Positions 46,149 through 56,151 are shown, counted from the stretch's first letter. The stretch: DNA of 64,000 nucleotides from Sulfurimonas sp. HSL3-2 (GCF_039645965.1 NZ_CP147917.1:558001-622000), one strand, 5' to 3'. Numbers and translations are program-made. The notes: generated by a model from the letters alone, not told the origin.

Positions 46149-47088
46149 AATCGAATCAGCTACATTGCAGGATGCTTATGAAAAAGCAGCCATGCATTTT
46201 AGCTGCTCTGTAACAGAACTTCAAGTAGAAGTCTTACAGCATCCAAGCTCTGGTATTTTAGGCTTTTTTAAAAAGTCTGCGATCATCGTTGCATCTTGTA
46301 AAAACAGTTTTGCAAGACCGCAAGAGAAAGAGGAACCAAAGCCTGAGATAAAAAAAGAGCCGATTCAGCCAAAAGCACAAAAGCAAAAGGTTGAAAAGCA
46401 AAAACCTGCAGAGGCAAAAAAAGAGACAAGATCTAAGCAAAAAGAGTATACAAAACAAAATATTTTAAATGACACTATCCTTCCTACCTCTTTTGTAAGC
46501 GATCAGGATGAAGAGTTCTATGAAGAGGAACTTTCAGCTGATGAGTACAAAAAAAGCTACAGTGACGATCTAGACAAAAACTACTTTTATGATGACAACG
46601 ATAACGCTATAGACGAAGTCTTAACGATTAATGAAGTCGTGCCTATCGTCAAACGCGAGATTAATAAACTATTTCAAGATATCTGTTTTGACATAGATCC
46701 TATAGATGTAAAAGCATATGACGAATCAACGCTTTTAGTCGAGATAACGGGTGAAGATTCAGCGTTGCTAATCGGAAAAGAGGGATACAGATACAAAGCT
46801 CTTTCATATATGATATTTAACTGGATCAACTCAAAGTACCAGCTGCAGCTTCGTTTAGAGATCGCAGAATTTTTGAAAAACCAAGAGGAATCCGTATCAC
46901 GCTATCTTGTCGGAGTCTGTGAGACTGTCGAGAGAGAAGGGCGTGCACAGACAAAGATACTTGACGGTGTTTTAGTCCAGATCGCACTTAAGCAGCTTCG
47001 TAATACATACCCTGATAAATATGTAGCTATCCGTTCAACACGCGACGGGCTGAAATTTATCATCATTAACGATTATAACGGATATTAA
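46141..47088 (+). CDS. jag: RNA-binding protein Jag/KhpB
   Basis: A 315-residue RNA-binding protein. There is an N-terminal Jag_N domain (about 1-50), a Lys/Pro/Glu-rich linker (about 60-110), an acidic linker, a KH-type domain with LIGKEGYRYKALSYMI, and a C-terminal R3H domain (YLVGVCETVEREGRAQTK). The start ATG 46141 overlaps yidC by 8 bp; the frame continues 16 codons upstream but those read from yidC. Jag is usually linked to yidC and interacts with RNA and cell-division factors in other bacteria. Confidence 0.92.
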   Translation: MIKIESATLQDAYEKAAMHFSCSVTELQVEVLQHPSSGILGFFKKSAIIVASCKNSFARPQEKEEPKPEIKKEPIQPKAQKQKVEKQKPAEAKKETRSKQKEYTKQNILNDTILPTSFVSDQDEEFYEEELSADEYKKSYSDDLDKNYFYDDNDNAIDEVLTINEVVPIVKREINKLFQDICFDIDPIDVKAYDESTLLVEITGEDSALLIGKEGYRYKALSYMIFNWINSKYQLQLRLEIAEFLKNQEESVSRYLVGVCETVEREGRAQTKILDGVLVQIALKQLRNTYPDKYVAIRSTRDGLKFIIINDYNGY

Positions 47089-47090
47089 AA

Positions 47091-48434
47091 ATGAACGATA
47101 CCATTAGTGCCGTTGCTACGGCACATGGGATAGGTTCTATCGCCATTATAAGAATCAGCGGTGATAAAGCGCTAGATATTGCAAAAACACTTTCACGCAG
47201 GTCTGATTTTAAAGTCAGATATGCAACTCTTACATCCATATACAACCAAAAAAACGAACTCATCGATGAAACGATCATCATATATTTTAAAGGCCCTCAA
47301 AGCTTTACGGGTGAAGATGTCATAGAGATACAGTGTCACGGCGGGATGATAGTTGCCGAACTGATCCTAAAAGCCACACTTGATGCGGGTGCAAGACTTG
47401 CAAATCCGGGAGAGTTTAGCAAACGTGCGTTCTTTAACGGCAGGATAGACCTGAGTGAAGCAGAGGCAATATCTAAACTCATCGAAGCAAAAAGTGAGGA
47501 TGCGGCAAAGATACTTGCGACTCAGATGAAGGGTTCACTCAAGAACTACATCGAAGAGGTACGCGATGAGATGCTTCATATCCTGGCGTATTCGGAGGTC
47601 AGTATCGATTATGCCGAAGAGGACCTGCCTGAAGATCTGATACAGCAGATCATCGCCAAGCTTGACGCCTTACATGTAAGGCTGACGAAGACACTTCGTG
47701 CGAGTGAATCAAGACAGGGACTTATGCAGGGATTTAAAGTTTCCATCATCGGAAAACCAAATGTCGGCAAAAGCTCGCTTTTAAATATGCTCTTAAACTA
47801 TAATCGTGCAATCGTAAGCGATATAGCAGGGACGACACGCGATACGATAGAGGAACAGGTAAAGATAGGTACACATCTGATCCGTATCATCGATACCGCA
47901 GGAATACGCGATGCTAGTGATGAGATAGAACGCATAGGGATAGAGCGCTCTATCGAGGCGATAGAAAAAAGCGAGATAGTCGTAGCACTTTTTGACAACT
48001 CAAGAGAGAGTGACAGCGAAGATGAAGTGATCTTAGAGTGGCTGGACAAATATAAAGATACAAAAGAGATAATCGTCATCTTAAATAAGGTCGATTTGCC
48101 GTCAAAGTTCGACCTCTCAAAACTTGCAGGATATGAGTATATCGAGCAAAACTCAAAAGAGAGTGCAGAAAAACTGGTAGACAATCTTGAAAAGATCATG
48201 GATAAAAATAATGCATCGGATGAGATGATGCTTATCTCTCTGCGCCAGATAGAAGCTGTTAAAAAGACGTTAAGTTCGATCCAAGAGGCAAAAGAACCTC
48301 TAGTAGATGGGGAACTTGAGATATTCTCGTTTCATGTCATAGAAGCGATCAATGCGATGAGCTCTATCACAAGACCTTTTGAGACCGATGAGATGCTTGA
48401 CAAGATGTTCGGTAGTTTCTGTTTGGGAAAATAG
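47091..48434 (+). CDS. mnmE: tRNA modification GTPase MnmE
   Basis: With MnmG, installs the 5-carboxymethylaminomethyl group on tRNA wobble uridine. The 447 residues have the N-terminal folate-binding domain (IAIIRISG near the start, FNGRIDLSEAEA), the GTPase inserted with G1 GKPNVGKSS (about 221-229), G2/G3 AGTTRDT and DTAGIRD, and the C-terminal catalytic Cys in FCLGK. That end is usually CIGK, so Leu replaces Ile only. Confidence 0.96.
   Translation: MNDTISAVATAHGIGSIAIIRISGDKALDIAKTLSRRSDFKVRYATLTSIYNQKNELIDETIIIYFKGPQSFTGEDVIEIQCHGGMIVAELILKATLDAGARLANPGEFSKRAFFNGRIDLSEAEAISKLIEAKSEDAAKILATQMKGSLKNYIEEVRDEMLHILAYSEVSIDYAEEDLPEDLIQQIIAKLDALHVRLTKTLRASESRQGLMQGFKVSIIGKPNVGKSSLLNMLLNYNRAIVSDIAGTTRDTIEEQVKIGTHLIRIIDTAGIRDASDEIERIGIERSIEAIEKSEIVVALFDNSRESDSEDEVILEWLDKYKDTKEIIVILNKVDLPSKFDLSKLAGYEYIEQNSKESAEKLVDNLEKIMDKNNASDEMMLISLRQIEAVKKTLSSIQEAKEPLVDGELEIFSFHVIEAINAMSSITRPFETDEMLDKMFGSFCLGK
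47667..47682. repeat. 16-bp perfect palindrome around TTACATGTAA (in mnmE)
   Basis: GCCTTACATGTAAGGC, the longest of eleven TTACATGTAA sites; it encodes Ala-Leu-His-Val-Arg inside mnmE, so it is not an operator in a promoter. The others are at 1091, 4187, 8680, 10879, 28725, 34291, 35038, 50752, 53944 and 60557. Confidence 0.85.
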
Positions 48435-48833
48435 TTGAAATATATTGCTATCGACTTAGGTCTTAAACGCATAGGACTGGCGTATTCTCCCGATGCAAAG
48501 ATGGTAACGCCACTTGATGCCGTTGAGCGAAAAAACCGCAATCAAGCTGCGGGTGATGTTAAAAAAGTCATAGAAGAGTGGGACGCCGATGCCGTAGTGG
48601 TAGGTATCCCTATGGGTGGAAGTTCCGAAGATGAGATGCGCCGCCGTGTGGCTCATTTTATGAATCTTGTTGATTTTAAAGGTGAAGTTTTTTATCAAGA
48701 TGAAAGCAATACTTCTGTTGAAGCAGAGGAGATGATGAAGGGACAGATGCGATATAAAAGAGATGGAAGGGTGGATTCCATCTCTGCAATGATAATACTT
48801 GAGAGGTTTTTAAGAGCCGTTAAACAGCCTTAA
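48435..48833 (+). CDS. ruvX: Putative Holliday-junction resolvase RuvX/YqgF
   Basis: A 132-residue RNase H-like nuclease. It starts TTG 48435, immediately after the mnmE stop, with catalytic Asp in AIDLGLKRIGLAYS (about residue 6) and YQDESNTSVEAEE downstream. YqgF acts in 16S rRNA 5'-end maturation and may also be a resolvase. It ends the rpmH run and overlaps the convergent gene by 14 bp. Confidence 0.93.
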   Translation: MKYIAIDLGLKRIGLAYSPDAKMVTPLDAVERKNRNQAAGDVKKVIEEWDADAVVVGIPMGGSSEDEMRRRVAHFMNLVDFKGEVFYQDESNTSVEAEEMMKGQMRYKRDGRVDSISAMIILERFLRAVKQP

Positions 48834-49470
48834 AATATTCGGCAGCTTCAAGCTCGTCGTCTGTCAGGTTTTCTTTTGCAAAGTTCTCATCGTTTTGTAT
48901 CAAGTCTTTTACCTTTTCTTGACAATAACTGTAAAGCAGTTCATAACTTTTTTCATGTTCTTCTATAAACCCAAGTCCGCTGAACTGGTAAGGTTCATCT
49001 TGTTCTATACATAGTAAAGTTCCTTCGCACTTTTCTTCTATGATCTCGACAAGATCGCGGTAAGAGATATTGAACTCAGTCGCATGCCATCCAAGATCTT
49101 CTAAATTTTTGTCAGAAAACTCAGATATCCCGTCACCCGTCGTATCGTCATAAGATGCTCTAGGGACATTGAGCTTTATGATGCTCTGCCATGCAGGAGC
49201 TGCTTTGATAAGCACTCTCTCATCATCTATGACGACTCTTAGGTCTTTACCCAGAGCAGTTTCAAGGTCAAGAGGTTTCGGCATAGCGATGCCGATATTT
49301 TGAGTTGCACTGTGTGCGCCTTCATAGATAAGCATCTCGTTATCTGCATAGGGCGGGAAAACTACTTTGCCATGGATATTTATACCAAACGTCTTGCCGG
49401 AGTTTATCGCTTGCAGAAGTTCCTTTTTAGACATAACTATTATTTCATTAAAAAGATTGAATTTTTTCAT
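48820..49470 (-). CDS. Conserved protein of unknown function
   Basis: A 216-residue cytoplasmic protein not recognised by me. It is acidic, with no signal peptide or membrane segment. Trp/Tyr/Gly-rich patches such as GDGISEFSDKNLEDLGWH and a cysteine pair (CEGTLLCIEQ) occur in the middle, and the C-terminus is helical (EEHEKSYELLYSYCQEK). The start ATG 49470 is supported by AGAGGT, about 10 bp upstream; MSKKE at residue 13 is a weaker alternative. Convergent with ruvX (14-bp overlap). Confidence 0.6.
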   Translation of the reverse strand: MKKFNLFNEIIVMSKKELLQAINSGKTFGINIHGKVVFPPYADNEMLIYEGAHSATQNIGIAMPKPLDLETALGKDLRVVIDDERVLIKAAPAWQSIIKLNVPRASYDDTTGDGISEFSDKNLEDLGWHATEFNISYRDLVEIIEEKCEGTLLCIEQDEPYQFSGLGFIEEHEKSYELLYSYCQEKVKDLIQNDENFAKENLTDDELEAAEYFKAV

Positions 49471-49535
49471 ATATTGTTACCTCTTTTTGACGAATTATAC
49501 TTATTATAAAGTACAATATTCTTAAATAATTTTCG

Positions 49536-49541
49536 TATAAT
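49536..49541 (+). promoter_or_regulatory. -10 box TATAAT upstream of ilvC
   Basis: TATAAT lies 88 bp before the ilvC ATG; a second TATAAT at 49564-49569 lies 60 bp before it. The 159-bp gap therefore holds one or two promoters and a leader of 50-80 nt. I see no obvious attenuator. Confidence 0.5.
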
Positions 49542-49557
49542 GAAAATTTTTGCTTAA

Positions 49558-50652
<1,095 letters not shown>

Positions 50653-50770
50653 AATAGTAACGCACTTGCTGCGTTGCTACATTCGTCACGCACATTAGTG
50701 CGCTTCCTCGTTATGCGCCTTGCAATTACGTCACTCTTTTAGTTTTAACTCTTACATGTAAGGTACTTGT
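50653..50770. other. Hairpin-rich gap between ilvC and the YdcF gene
   Basis: Two nearby inverted repeats: GTAACGCA/TGCGTTGC (50657-50664 with 50670-50677, one G-U pair) and CGCAC/GTGCG (50689-50693 with 50698-50702, loop ATTA). No T-run follows the first. The block also holds repeated TGCGTT, CGCAC and TGCGC-like elements and reads unlike flanking DNA. A TTACATGTAA palindrome (50752-50761) is 9 bp before the next ATG. No coding potential seen. Confidence 0.5.
50751..50762. repeat. Intergenic TTACATGTAA palindrome
   Basis: CTTACATGTAAG, 8 bp before the ATG of the YdcF-family gene; the only one of the eleven exact copies outside a gene. Confidence 0.8.
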
Positions 50771-51520
50771 ATGGAATTTCTTTTTTTTATTAAAAAACTT
50801 ATCGCTTTTTTTGTCGAACCTTTTGGTTTGGTTTTACTTCTTTTATCTCTTGGTCTTTATTTTTTAACTCGATGTAGTTATAAAAAAGCTAAACTATTTA
50901 CAACTTTATCTTTTTTATTGCTATTTCTTTTTTCTTATCCTCCCTTTTCAAATATGCTTGTCACGAACTTGGAAAACCGCTATCCTAAGTTTGAATCGAC
51001 TGATCTCAATGTTTCATATATCCATGTACTTGGAAACGGAAACAATGATGACTATACTCAGCCTCTTTCAAGTATGGTAAGCGGAGTGGGGCTTAAGAGA
51101 GTCGTAGAGGGTGTCATAATACAAAAGAGATATCCTGATGCAAAGTTGATCTTTACGGGATATGAGGGCGGCACAACGCTTGCAAGTGCAGTGGCAAATG
51201 CAAATATTGCTACAGCAATAGGCGTAAAGAAAGAGATGCTTATCATCAATCCCGAGCCGCATGATACAAAAGAGGAAGCACTTTTTACAAAGACGCTTGT
51301 AAAGGAGGAACCGTTTATCTTGGTGACTTCTGCTGCTCATATGCCGCGTGCGATGAAACTGTTTCAAGAGTTGGGGATGAATCCGATCCCAGCACCAACA
51401 GATTATAATAAGCGAAAGACAAGATCGCTATTTGAGGCACCAAACATCTATGCTTTTGAAAATTCACAGAGTGCGGTACATGAGTATATCGGGATGCTTT
51501 GGGCTAAGTTAGTCCACTAG
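50771..51520 (+). CDS. YdcF/ElyC-family (DUF218) membrane protein
   Basis: A 249-residue inner-membrane protein with two N-terminal membrane helices (about 5-30 and 35-58) and an extracytoplasmic DUF218 domain. Landmarks are HVLGNGNND (about 74-82), TLASAVANAN, EPHDTKEEA and SAAHMPRAMKLF. The family includes ElyC and SanA, linked to envelope integrity; the enzymatic activity is unresolved. It overlaps the convergent OmpA-type gene by 12 bp. Confidence 0.85.
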   Translation: MEFLFFIKKLIAFFVEPFGLVLLLLSLGLYFLTRCSYKKAKLFTTLSFLLLFLFSYPPFSNMLVTNLENRYPKFESTDLNVSYIHVLGNGNNDDYTQPLSSMVSGVGLKRVVEGVIIQKRYPDAKLIFTGYEGGTTLASAVANANIATAIGVKKEMLIINPEPHDTKEEALFTKTLVKEEPFILVTSAAHMPRAMKLFQELGMNPIPAPTDYNKRKTRSLFEAPNIYAFENSQSAVHEYIGMLWAKLVH

Positions 51521-53227
51521 GTAGATCTTAAAAGTTACTCTTCTTGAACTCTCTTTGTCCTCATCGCCCTTTTTATCCATCACTTTCTTAGAGTAGCTGT
51601 AACCGCTTTGTTTTAAGATCTCCGTCAGCCATTTCTTTGTGGGCATATCCTGTTTGTTAAAGATATAACTTATAACGCTGAAAGATCTTTGATATGAAAG
51701 ATTGGCGTTATTTAAGTAGCCTTTAGAGAAGTCGGCATCAGCCCATTCGCTTGATGTATGACCATTTATCTCTAATGTCTTTATACTGCTTTTATATTTG
51801 TTCATAACAGCAAAGACTCTTGGCCAAAAGCTGTCTAAAAAGCTCTTCTGTTCATCTGTCAGTTTATAAGCTCCGACTTTAAAATAAAGAGGATCATTAA
51901 AAGAGATGCTCAGATCCTCTTTTATAGTTATCTTTTTTGCAGCTATCTCATCTTTAAATGTCTCGGACAGCTGCTTAAAAAAAGATTTTGTAGATGTGGA
52001 TCTTTGCGCGATAGAACCGTCGCTGTTAAGTTTTAATATCCACATATTAGGTATTTCACTTCCCGCTAATGTCTTAGTCCCGACGGCTACGTATTTGCCG
52101 TTTCGAAGTATCGCGACATTATGAAAGACATCGTAGTTGTCATTTCCAAAATGTTCCTGCCATGCAAGTTTCAGCGAAGCGTCAAGCTTGACTGCCAGTC
52201 CGTCAGTATCGGAGTTCTCAGGGTCGCTTACATACCCGACGCCGATGATAGAACCGTTTGCTGCTTGTTTGATGTCATAGAGGGCAGATGAATACGCCGT
52301 GTTGATAGTTCTTTTTAGAAGTATGTTTTGCTGCAGATCGAATTTGACTAGATTGATTTGCTCTTTTTTATTCTCCTCAATCGAACCGATCGAAGCTAGA
52401 AAACTGTTGTCTCTTAGCTTGATAAGTGCATAAGGGTTTAAAGGCTTATCCAGAGAATAAGTTTTATACCATATCTTGTCACCACGTTCGTTTATACGCA
52501 TAAAGACAGCATCATTACTACTGTCATAAGATGTCTTCCCTAAGACTACGATTGTGCCGTCAAACGCTTCAGCCGCATCTATGCCTCTGTCATCGTTTTG
52601 GGTACCGTATTTTCTGCTCCATAATATTTGTCCGTCTTTTGAAAATCTGGTTAAAAATATATCGTTCAGACCAAGTCCTGTGTTATACATTGGGTCATAA
52701 GCATCACGTGTCGTGATAGATGAACCGACAGCCAAGACACCGCCGTCTCTTAATGCTATTAATCTATTCATCTGATCATAGTTTTTTGTACCGAACTCTT
52801 TAAGAAACAACTGATTGCCCATAGCGTCCAGTTTTACTACCAGCATCTGGCCGTTAAGCGTATATCCGCCTATAAAGTATCCGTTTTGTGTGGTTTTGAT
52901 AACAGAAACCGCTTTATTAAAGCGTGATAGATCAGCACTTTTTTCAAGAGTGATCTTAGCGGTGTCATCAGCTCTTACAATATGCATCTGTGTCCCATAT
53001 GCAGCATGGACGCTAGATAAATAGTCAAATGGATTTGTGTAACTCTTTGGGGCTGCATTTGCACTTTTGAGATCATCTAAAAACCCAACGGCACTTATCT
53101 GATCGTCATTGTCCTGGACTACATCATAGAGGTTGCTGTCAAATTTTTTATTGATGACCAGTTCATAGTCATTATTTGATGCATTGAGCCAGAGGAACAG
53201 AAAACTGAGTGCTAGAATATATCTCAT
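51509..53227 (-). CDS. Periplasmic beta-propeller-like protein with OmpA C-terminal domain
   Basis: A 572-residue secreted protein. Signal peptide about 1-16. Residues about 20-425 hold repeated beta units of the form GGVLAVGSS, DGTIVVLGK, NSFLASIGS and NGSIIGVGY, as in bacterial beta-propeller proteins. The C-terminal domain (about 445-570) is OmpA-like, with ITIKEDLSISF and NGHTSSEWADADF, which normally binds peptidoglycan diaminopimelate. It probably lies at the cell wall. No barrel is present. Confidence 0.78.
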   Translation of the reverse strand: MRYILALSFLFLWLNASNNDYELVINKKFDSNLYDVVQDNDDQISAVGFLDDLKSANAAPKSYTNPFDYLSSVHAAYGTQMHIVRADDTAKITLEKSADLSRFNKAVSVIKTTQNGYFIGGYTLNGQMLVVKLDAMGNQLFLKEFGTKNYDQMNRLIALRDGGVLAVGSSITTRDAYDPMYNTGLGLNDIFLTRFSKDGQILWSRKYGTQNDDRGIDAAEAFDGTIVVLGKTSYDSSNDAVFMRINERGDKIWYKTYSLDKPLNPYALIKLRDNSFLASIGSIEENKKEQINLVKFDLQQNILLKRTINTAYSSALYDIKQAANGSIIGVGYVSDPENSDTDGLAVKLDASLKLAWQEHFGNDNYDVFHNVAILRNGKYVAVGTKTLAGSEIPNMWILKLNSDGSIAQRSTSTKSFFKQLSETFKDEIAAKKITIKEDLSISFNDPLYFKVGAYKLTDEQKSFLDSFWPRVFAVMNKYKSSIKTLEINGHTSSEWADADFSKGYLNNANLSYQRSFSVISYIFNKQDMPTKKWLTEILKQSGYSYSKKVMDKKGDEDKESSRRVTFKIYLVD

Positions 53228-53266
53228 ATTAAATCTTTTTTAGATTTAAGTAGCAAATATTATTCC

Positions 53267-54658
53267 TTATTTATTATGTTCGTATGCACCGTAATCTTTT
53301 AACATATTTACAAGATCATGATTCTCTTGCTGTGTCGCTATCTGTAAAGCGGATTGACCGCTGTTTGTCATTATATTGATGTCAGAACCTGAATCAAGAA
53401 GCTCTTTTGTTACATGCATCTGTGAGTAATATACGGCAAAAATAAGTGCACTCCATCCAAAATTATCGGTCATATCGATATCGGCATAGTTTTCCAGTAT
53501 GCGCTCTAAAAAGTAGCTGTTGCCCACTGATGCTGCGAGCATCAAAGGAGTCCTGCCGTTAACATCTGCTTTGTTGAGATTTGCACCAAGCTGTATCAGT
53601 ATCTCAAAATGATCTTTTATCACGGAAGACTCTTTTTGGATACAGCAGTGCATCAGCGGCGTCCAGCCAAGCTTGTTGATACTGATATCGACAGTCGCAC
53701 CTTTAGTGATCAGTTTTGTCTGTATCTCTCTAAATCGATCCGCTTTATCTTTATATGTGTGGATCGCAAAATGGCAGAGTGTCAACGAAGTGTTTACACT
53801 CTCAACGATGTTTATATTCGCACCGATGTCTATCAAAAAGTCAGCTATCTCATCATGTCCGTTTTTGATCGCAAGAAGAAGAGGAGACTGGGCATGTCTG
53901 TTTTTAACATCGAGACTTGCTCCTTTTTTGCATAAAAACTCTATTACATGTAAAGGTGATGCATTTAAGACGGCATATATCAGAGGCGTGTTGAGATTGA
54001 CATCTTTTTCGTCGATATTGAGCCCTTTGTTGTACAGATAATTGATCAGTTTGATATCACCTGTTATTATCGCTGTAAACAGGAGTGACTGACCGATGCT
54101 GTTCTTTTCAAAAAGATCTGATTTATGTTTTATACTTCTTGAAAGGTCATGCAGTTTTGCATTCTTTACACAAGTAGAGATATTGCTGCTGGATACTTCA
54201 ATGGGACTAGTCGTCTGAAGCAGTTTTATACTTTTTTTATCTTGATAATTGAGGGCATAATCAAGCGGACTCATATCTTTATCATCTTGTAAAGCCGGAT
54301 CTGCTCCATATCTCAGAAGAAGATATACCAACTCATATAGACATAGATTGACGGCAAAATGCAGAGCAGTCCTGTTGTTTTTATCTGTAATATTGATATT
54401 CGCACCGTTTTGTAAAAGCAGGTTTATACAATCGACTCTGTTGTGGATCGTCGCATAGATAAGCGCCGGCAGATGATGCGAACTTTTGAGATCTACATCG
54501 TATCCGTTATATATCTTCTCTTGGACTCTTTTTGTATCATTTTGTTCGATCGCTTTATATATCTTTTTTTCCGGATGCTCTAGTATATTGGTCTCATAGC
54601 TGTGGTGCAGGGAGGTCTTTAATATCATAGCACTTTGTAGTCTTTCCATAAACGGCAT
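53267..54658 (-). CDS. Ankyrin-repeat protein
   Basis: A 463-residue protein with about eleven ankyrin repeats from residue 60 to the C-terminus. Repeats such as NRTALHFAVN, NTPLIYAVL, QSPLLLAIKNG, WTPLMHC, RTPLMLAAS and QSALQIATQ recur every 33-36 residues. Residues 1-45 are non-repeat. There is no signal peptide. Partner unknown; ankyrin proteins usually mediate binding. A strong GGAGG lies 7 bp before the ATG. Confidence 0.88.
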   Translation of the reverse strand: MPFMERLQSAMILKTSLHHSYETNILEHPEKKIYKAIEQNDTKRVQEKIYNGYDVDLKSSHHLPALIYATIHNRVDCINLLLQNGANINITDKNNRTALHFAVNLCLYELVYLLLRYGADPALQDDKDMSPLDYALNYQDKKSIKLLQTTSPIEVSSSNISTCVKNAKLHDLSRSIKHKSDLFEKNSIGQSLLFTAIITGDIKLINYLYNKGLNIDEKDVNLNTPLIYAVLNASPLHVIEFLCKKGASLDVKNRHAQSPLLLAIKNGHDEIADFLIDIGANINIVESVNTSLTLCHFAIHTYKDKADRFREIQTKLITKGATVDISINKLGWTPLMHCCIQKESSVIKDHFEILIQLGANLNKADVNGRTPLMLAASVGNSYFLERILENYADIDMTDNFGWSALIFAVYYSQMHVTKELLDSGSDINIMTNSGQSALQIATQQENHDLVNMLKDYGAYEHNK

Positions 54659-54760
54659 ACGTAAACCTCCATCTTGTAATAAAACTATTTTATATATATT
54701 ATCGGAATTTTTTGTTTAAATAAAAAGGTAGGGGAGTTTAGAAAGTGTTTTGTAAGGTTT

Positions 54761-54782
54761 GCGAGTGTTTTTAAACACTCGC
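54761..54782 (-). terminator. Perfect 10-bp hairpin after rpsR without a U-tract
   Basis: GCGAGTGTTT and AAACACTCGC are separated by TT, a strong inverted repeat 10 bp beyond the rpsR stop in the minus direction. The minus strand then continues AAACCTTACA, so there is no U-tract as in a classical intrinsic terminator. It may be a 3' end stabiliser or a processing site. It sits before the ankyrin gene. Confidence 0.5.
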
Positions 54783-54791
54783 GGGTTCTAC

Positions 54792-55055
54792 TTAACGTAG
54801 GTTTTCAAATGGTGCAGTTACAACTGCTTTACGAGTTACAGTGTATGGAACTAACGCAGCTGAACGAGCACGTTTGATCACTGTAGATATCATATCTTGG
54901 TGACGTTTACAGTTACCTGTAAGACGACGAGGCATGATTTTGTAACGCTCTGAAAGAGAGAAACGTAATGATGCAACATCTTTGTAGTCCATGAAGTCTA
55001 TTTTTGCTTCACAATATTTACAAAATCTTTTTTTGTATTTTCTTTTTTCTGCCAT
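54792..55055 (-). CDS. rpsR: 30S ribosomal protein S18
   Basis: An 87-residue basic protein containing [11 protein letters not shown] (about 48-58) and [11 protein letters not shown], typical of S18, with a CKYCEAK start that includes a CxxC pair (zinc-ribbon-like, as in some bacteria). Last of the rpsF-ssb-rpsR operon. S18 binds S6 in the small subunit. Confidence 0.96.
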   Translation of the reverse strand: MAEKRKYKKRFCKYCEAKIDFMDYKDVASLRFSLSERYKIMPRRLTGNCKRHQDMISTVIKRARSAALVPYTVTRKAVVTAPFENLR

Positions 55056-55078
55056 TGTATTTTCCTTATATTATATTT

Positions 55079-55618
55079 CTAGAATGGTATTTCATCTTCA
55101 TCGATGTCTATTACCGGAATATTTGGCTCAGGCATTACTTTTCTCGGCTGTTGTGCAGAAGGCTGTGGCTCTGAATAACTTTGTTGAGTATTCATCGCAC
55201 TATTGCCGTATGACTGATTCGGCTGTGAATAGTTTTGTGGTTGCTGTGTATAGTCTTGGTTAAAATCACCGCTAGGCATACCAGAACCGCTATCCCCTTT
55301 TGAATCAAGCATCTGCATAGTCTCGACAGTAACAGAATGCTTTGAGCGTTTTTGTCCGTTTTGATCTACCCATTGTTCAAATGTCAATCTTCCTTCGACT
55401 AGGATCTTACTCCCTTTACGAAGATATTGGTTGGCAACTTCGGCACTGCGTCCAAAGAAAGTGATATCAACAAAACATACCTCCTCTTTTTTCTCTCCGT
55501 TTGTAGAGAATCTGCGAGATGTAGCTATAGCACTTTTTGCTATACCCATTCCTGTTTGTGAGTATCTTAATTCGATGTCACGAGTTAAGTTTCCTACCAA
55601 TATGATCTTATTAAACAT
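55079..55618 (-). CDS. ssb: Single-stranded DNA-binding protein
   Basis: A 179-residue SSB with an N-terminal OB-fold (about 1-105, KIILVGNLTRDIELRY and VEGRLTFEQW), a Gln/Ser/Pro-rich linker, and the acidic C-terminal tip DEDEIPF that recruits repair and replication partners. It lies between rpsF and rpsR, 18 and 23 bp away. Confidence 0.96.
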   Translation of the reverse strand: MFNKIILVGNLTRDIELRYSQTGMGIAKSAIATSRRFSTNGEKKEEVCFVDITFFGRSAEVANQYLRKGSKILVEGRLTFEQWVDQNGQKRSKHSVTVETMQMLDSKGDSGSGMPSGDFNQDYTQQPQNYSQPNQSYGNSAMNTQQSYSEPQPSAQQPRKVMPEPNIPVIDIDEDEIPF

Positions 55619-55636
55619 GGATGTCTCCTCTTAAAT

Positions 55637-56038
55637 TTACGCTTGAGCTTCTTCTGTTACTTCTTCAGTAGCTGCAGCTTCCTCTTTTACAGGAGCTTTT
55701 TTAGGGTTGTTTGCTTTTTCAACAAGTTGATTCCAAGCAGTTACTTCACGTTTTGTATCATATTTGATAGTAACGAAACGTAAAAGTTCTTCGTTGATTC
55801 TAAAACGTCTTTCAATCTCGCTGATTGAAGATGGTTCAACAGTATAATAGATTACATGGAAATATCCACGCTCATTTTTAGCGATAGGGTATGCAAGTTT
55901 GCGGATTCCCATAGCGTCGCGAGCAACGATTTCGCCGCCGTTTGATGTGATCACTTCTTCAACAGCTGCGATGCTGCTTTTGATCTCTTCTTCAGTTAGT
56001 GTTGGTTTTACGATTACTAGGTTTTCGTAATGTCTCAT
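55637..56038 (-). CDS. rpsF: 30S ribosomal protein S6
   Basis: A 133-residue protein that starts MRHYENLVIVKPTL. ATG 56036-56038 is preceded by AGAGGAG about 9 bp upstream; the frame runs back to a TTG at 56128 but that would add 30 non-homologous residues. KLAYPI and GYFHVIYYT mark the S6 fold. The Ala/Glu-rich C-terminal tail (KEEAAATEEVTEEAQA) extends past the core. First of the rpsF-ssb-rpsR operon. Confidence 0.96.
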   Translation of the reverse strand: MRHYENLVIVKPTLTEEEIKSSIAAVEEVITSNGGEIVARDAMGIRKLAYPIAKNERGYFHVIYYTVEPSSISEIERRFRINEELLRFVTIKYDTKREVTAWNQLVEKANNPKKAPVKEEAAATEEVTEEAQA

Positions 56039-56151
56039 AGAGTATAGTCTCCTCTTGGAATATAGGCCTAAAATTAGGCTTTTGTTTCCCTTTCGGATAT
56101 CAATACATTGCAATAGTATGCAATACAAAGAGAAAGGAACGCGTGATTATA
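56039..56151 (-). promoter_or_regulatory. rpsF promoter and structured leader
   Basis: Minus-strand -10 TATAAT (56146-56151) predicts a leader of about 100 nt. It holds a UCCGAAAGGGA stem-loop and GCCTAATTTTAGGC inverted repeat (about 56064-56077). A CCG-containing bulge is a feature of known S6:S18 autoregulatory leaders (family knowledge); the match here is only suggestive. Confidence 0.45.
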
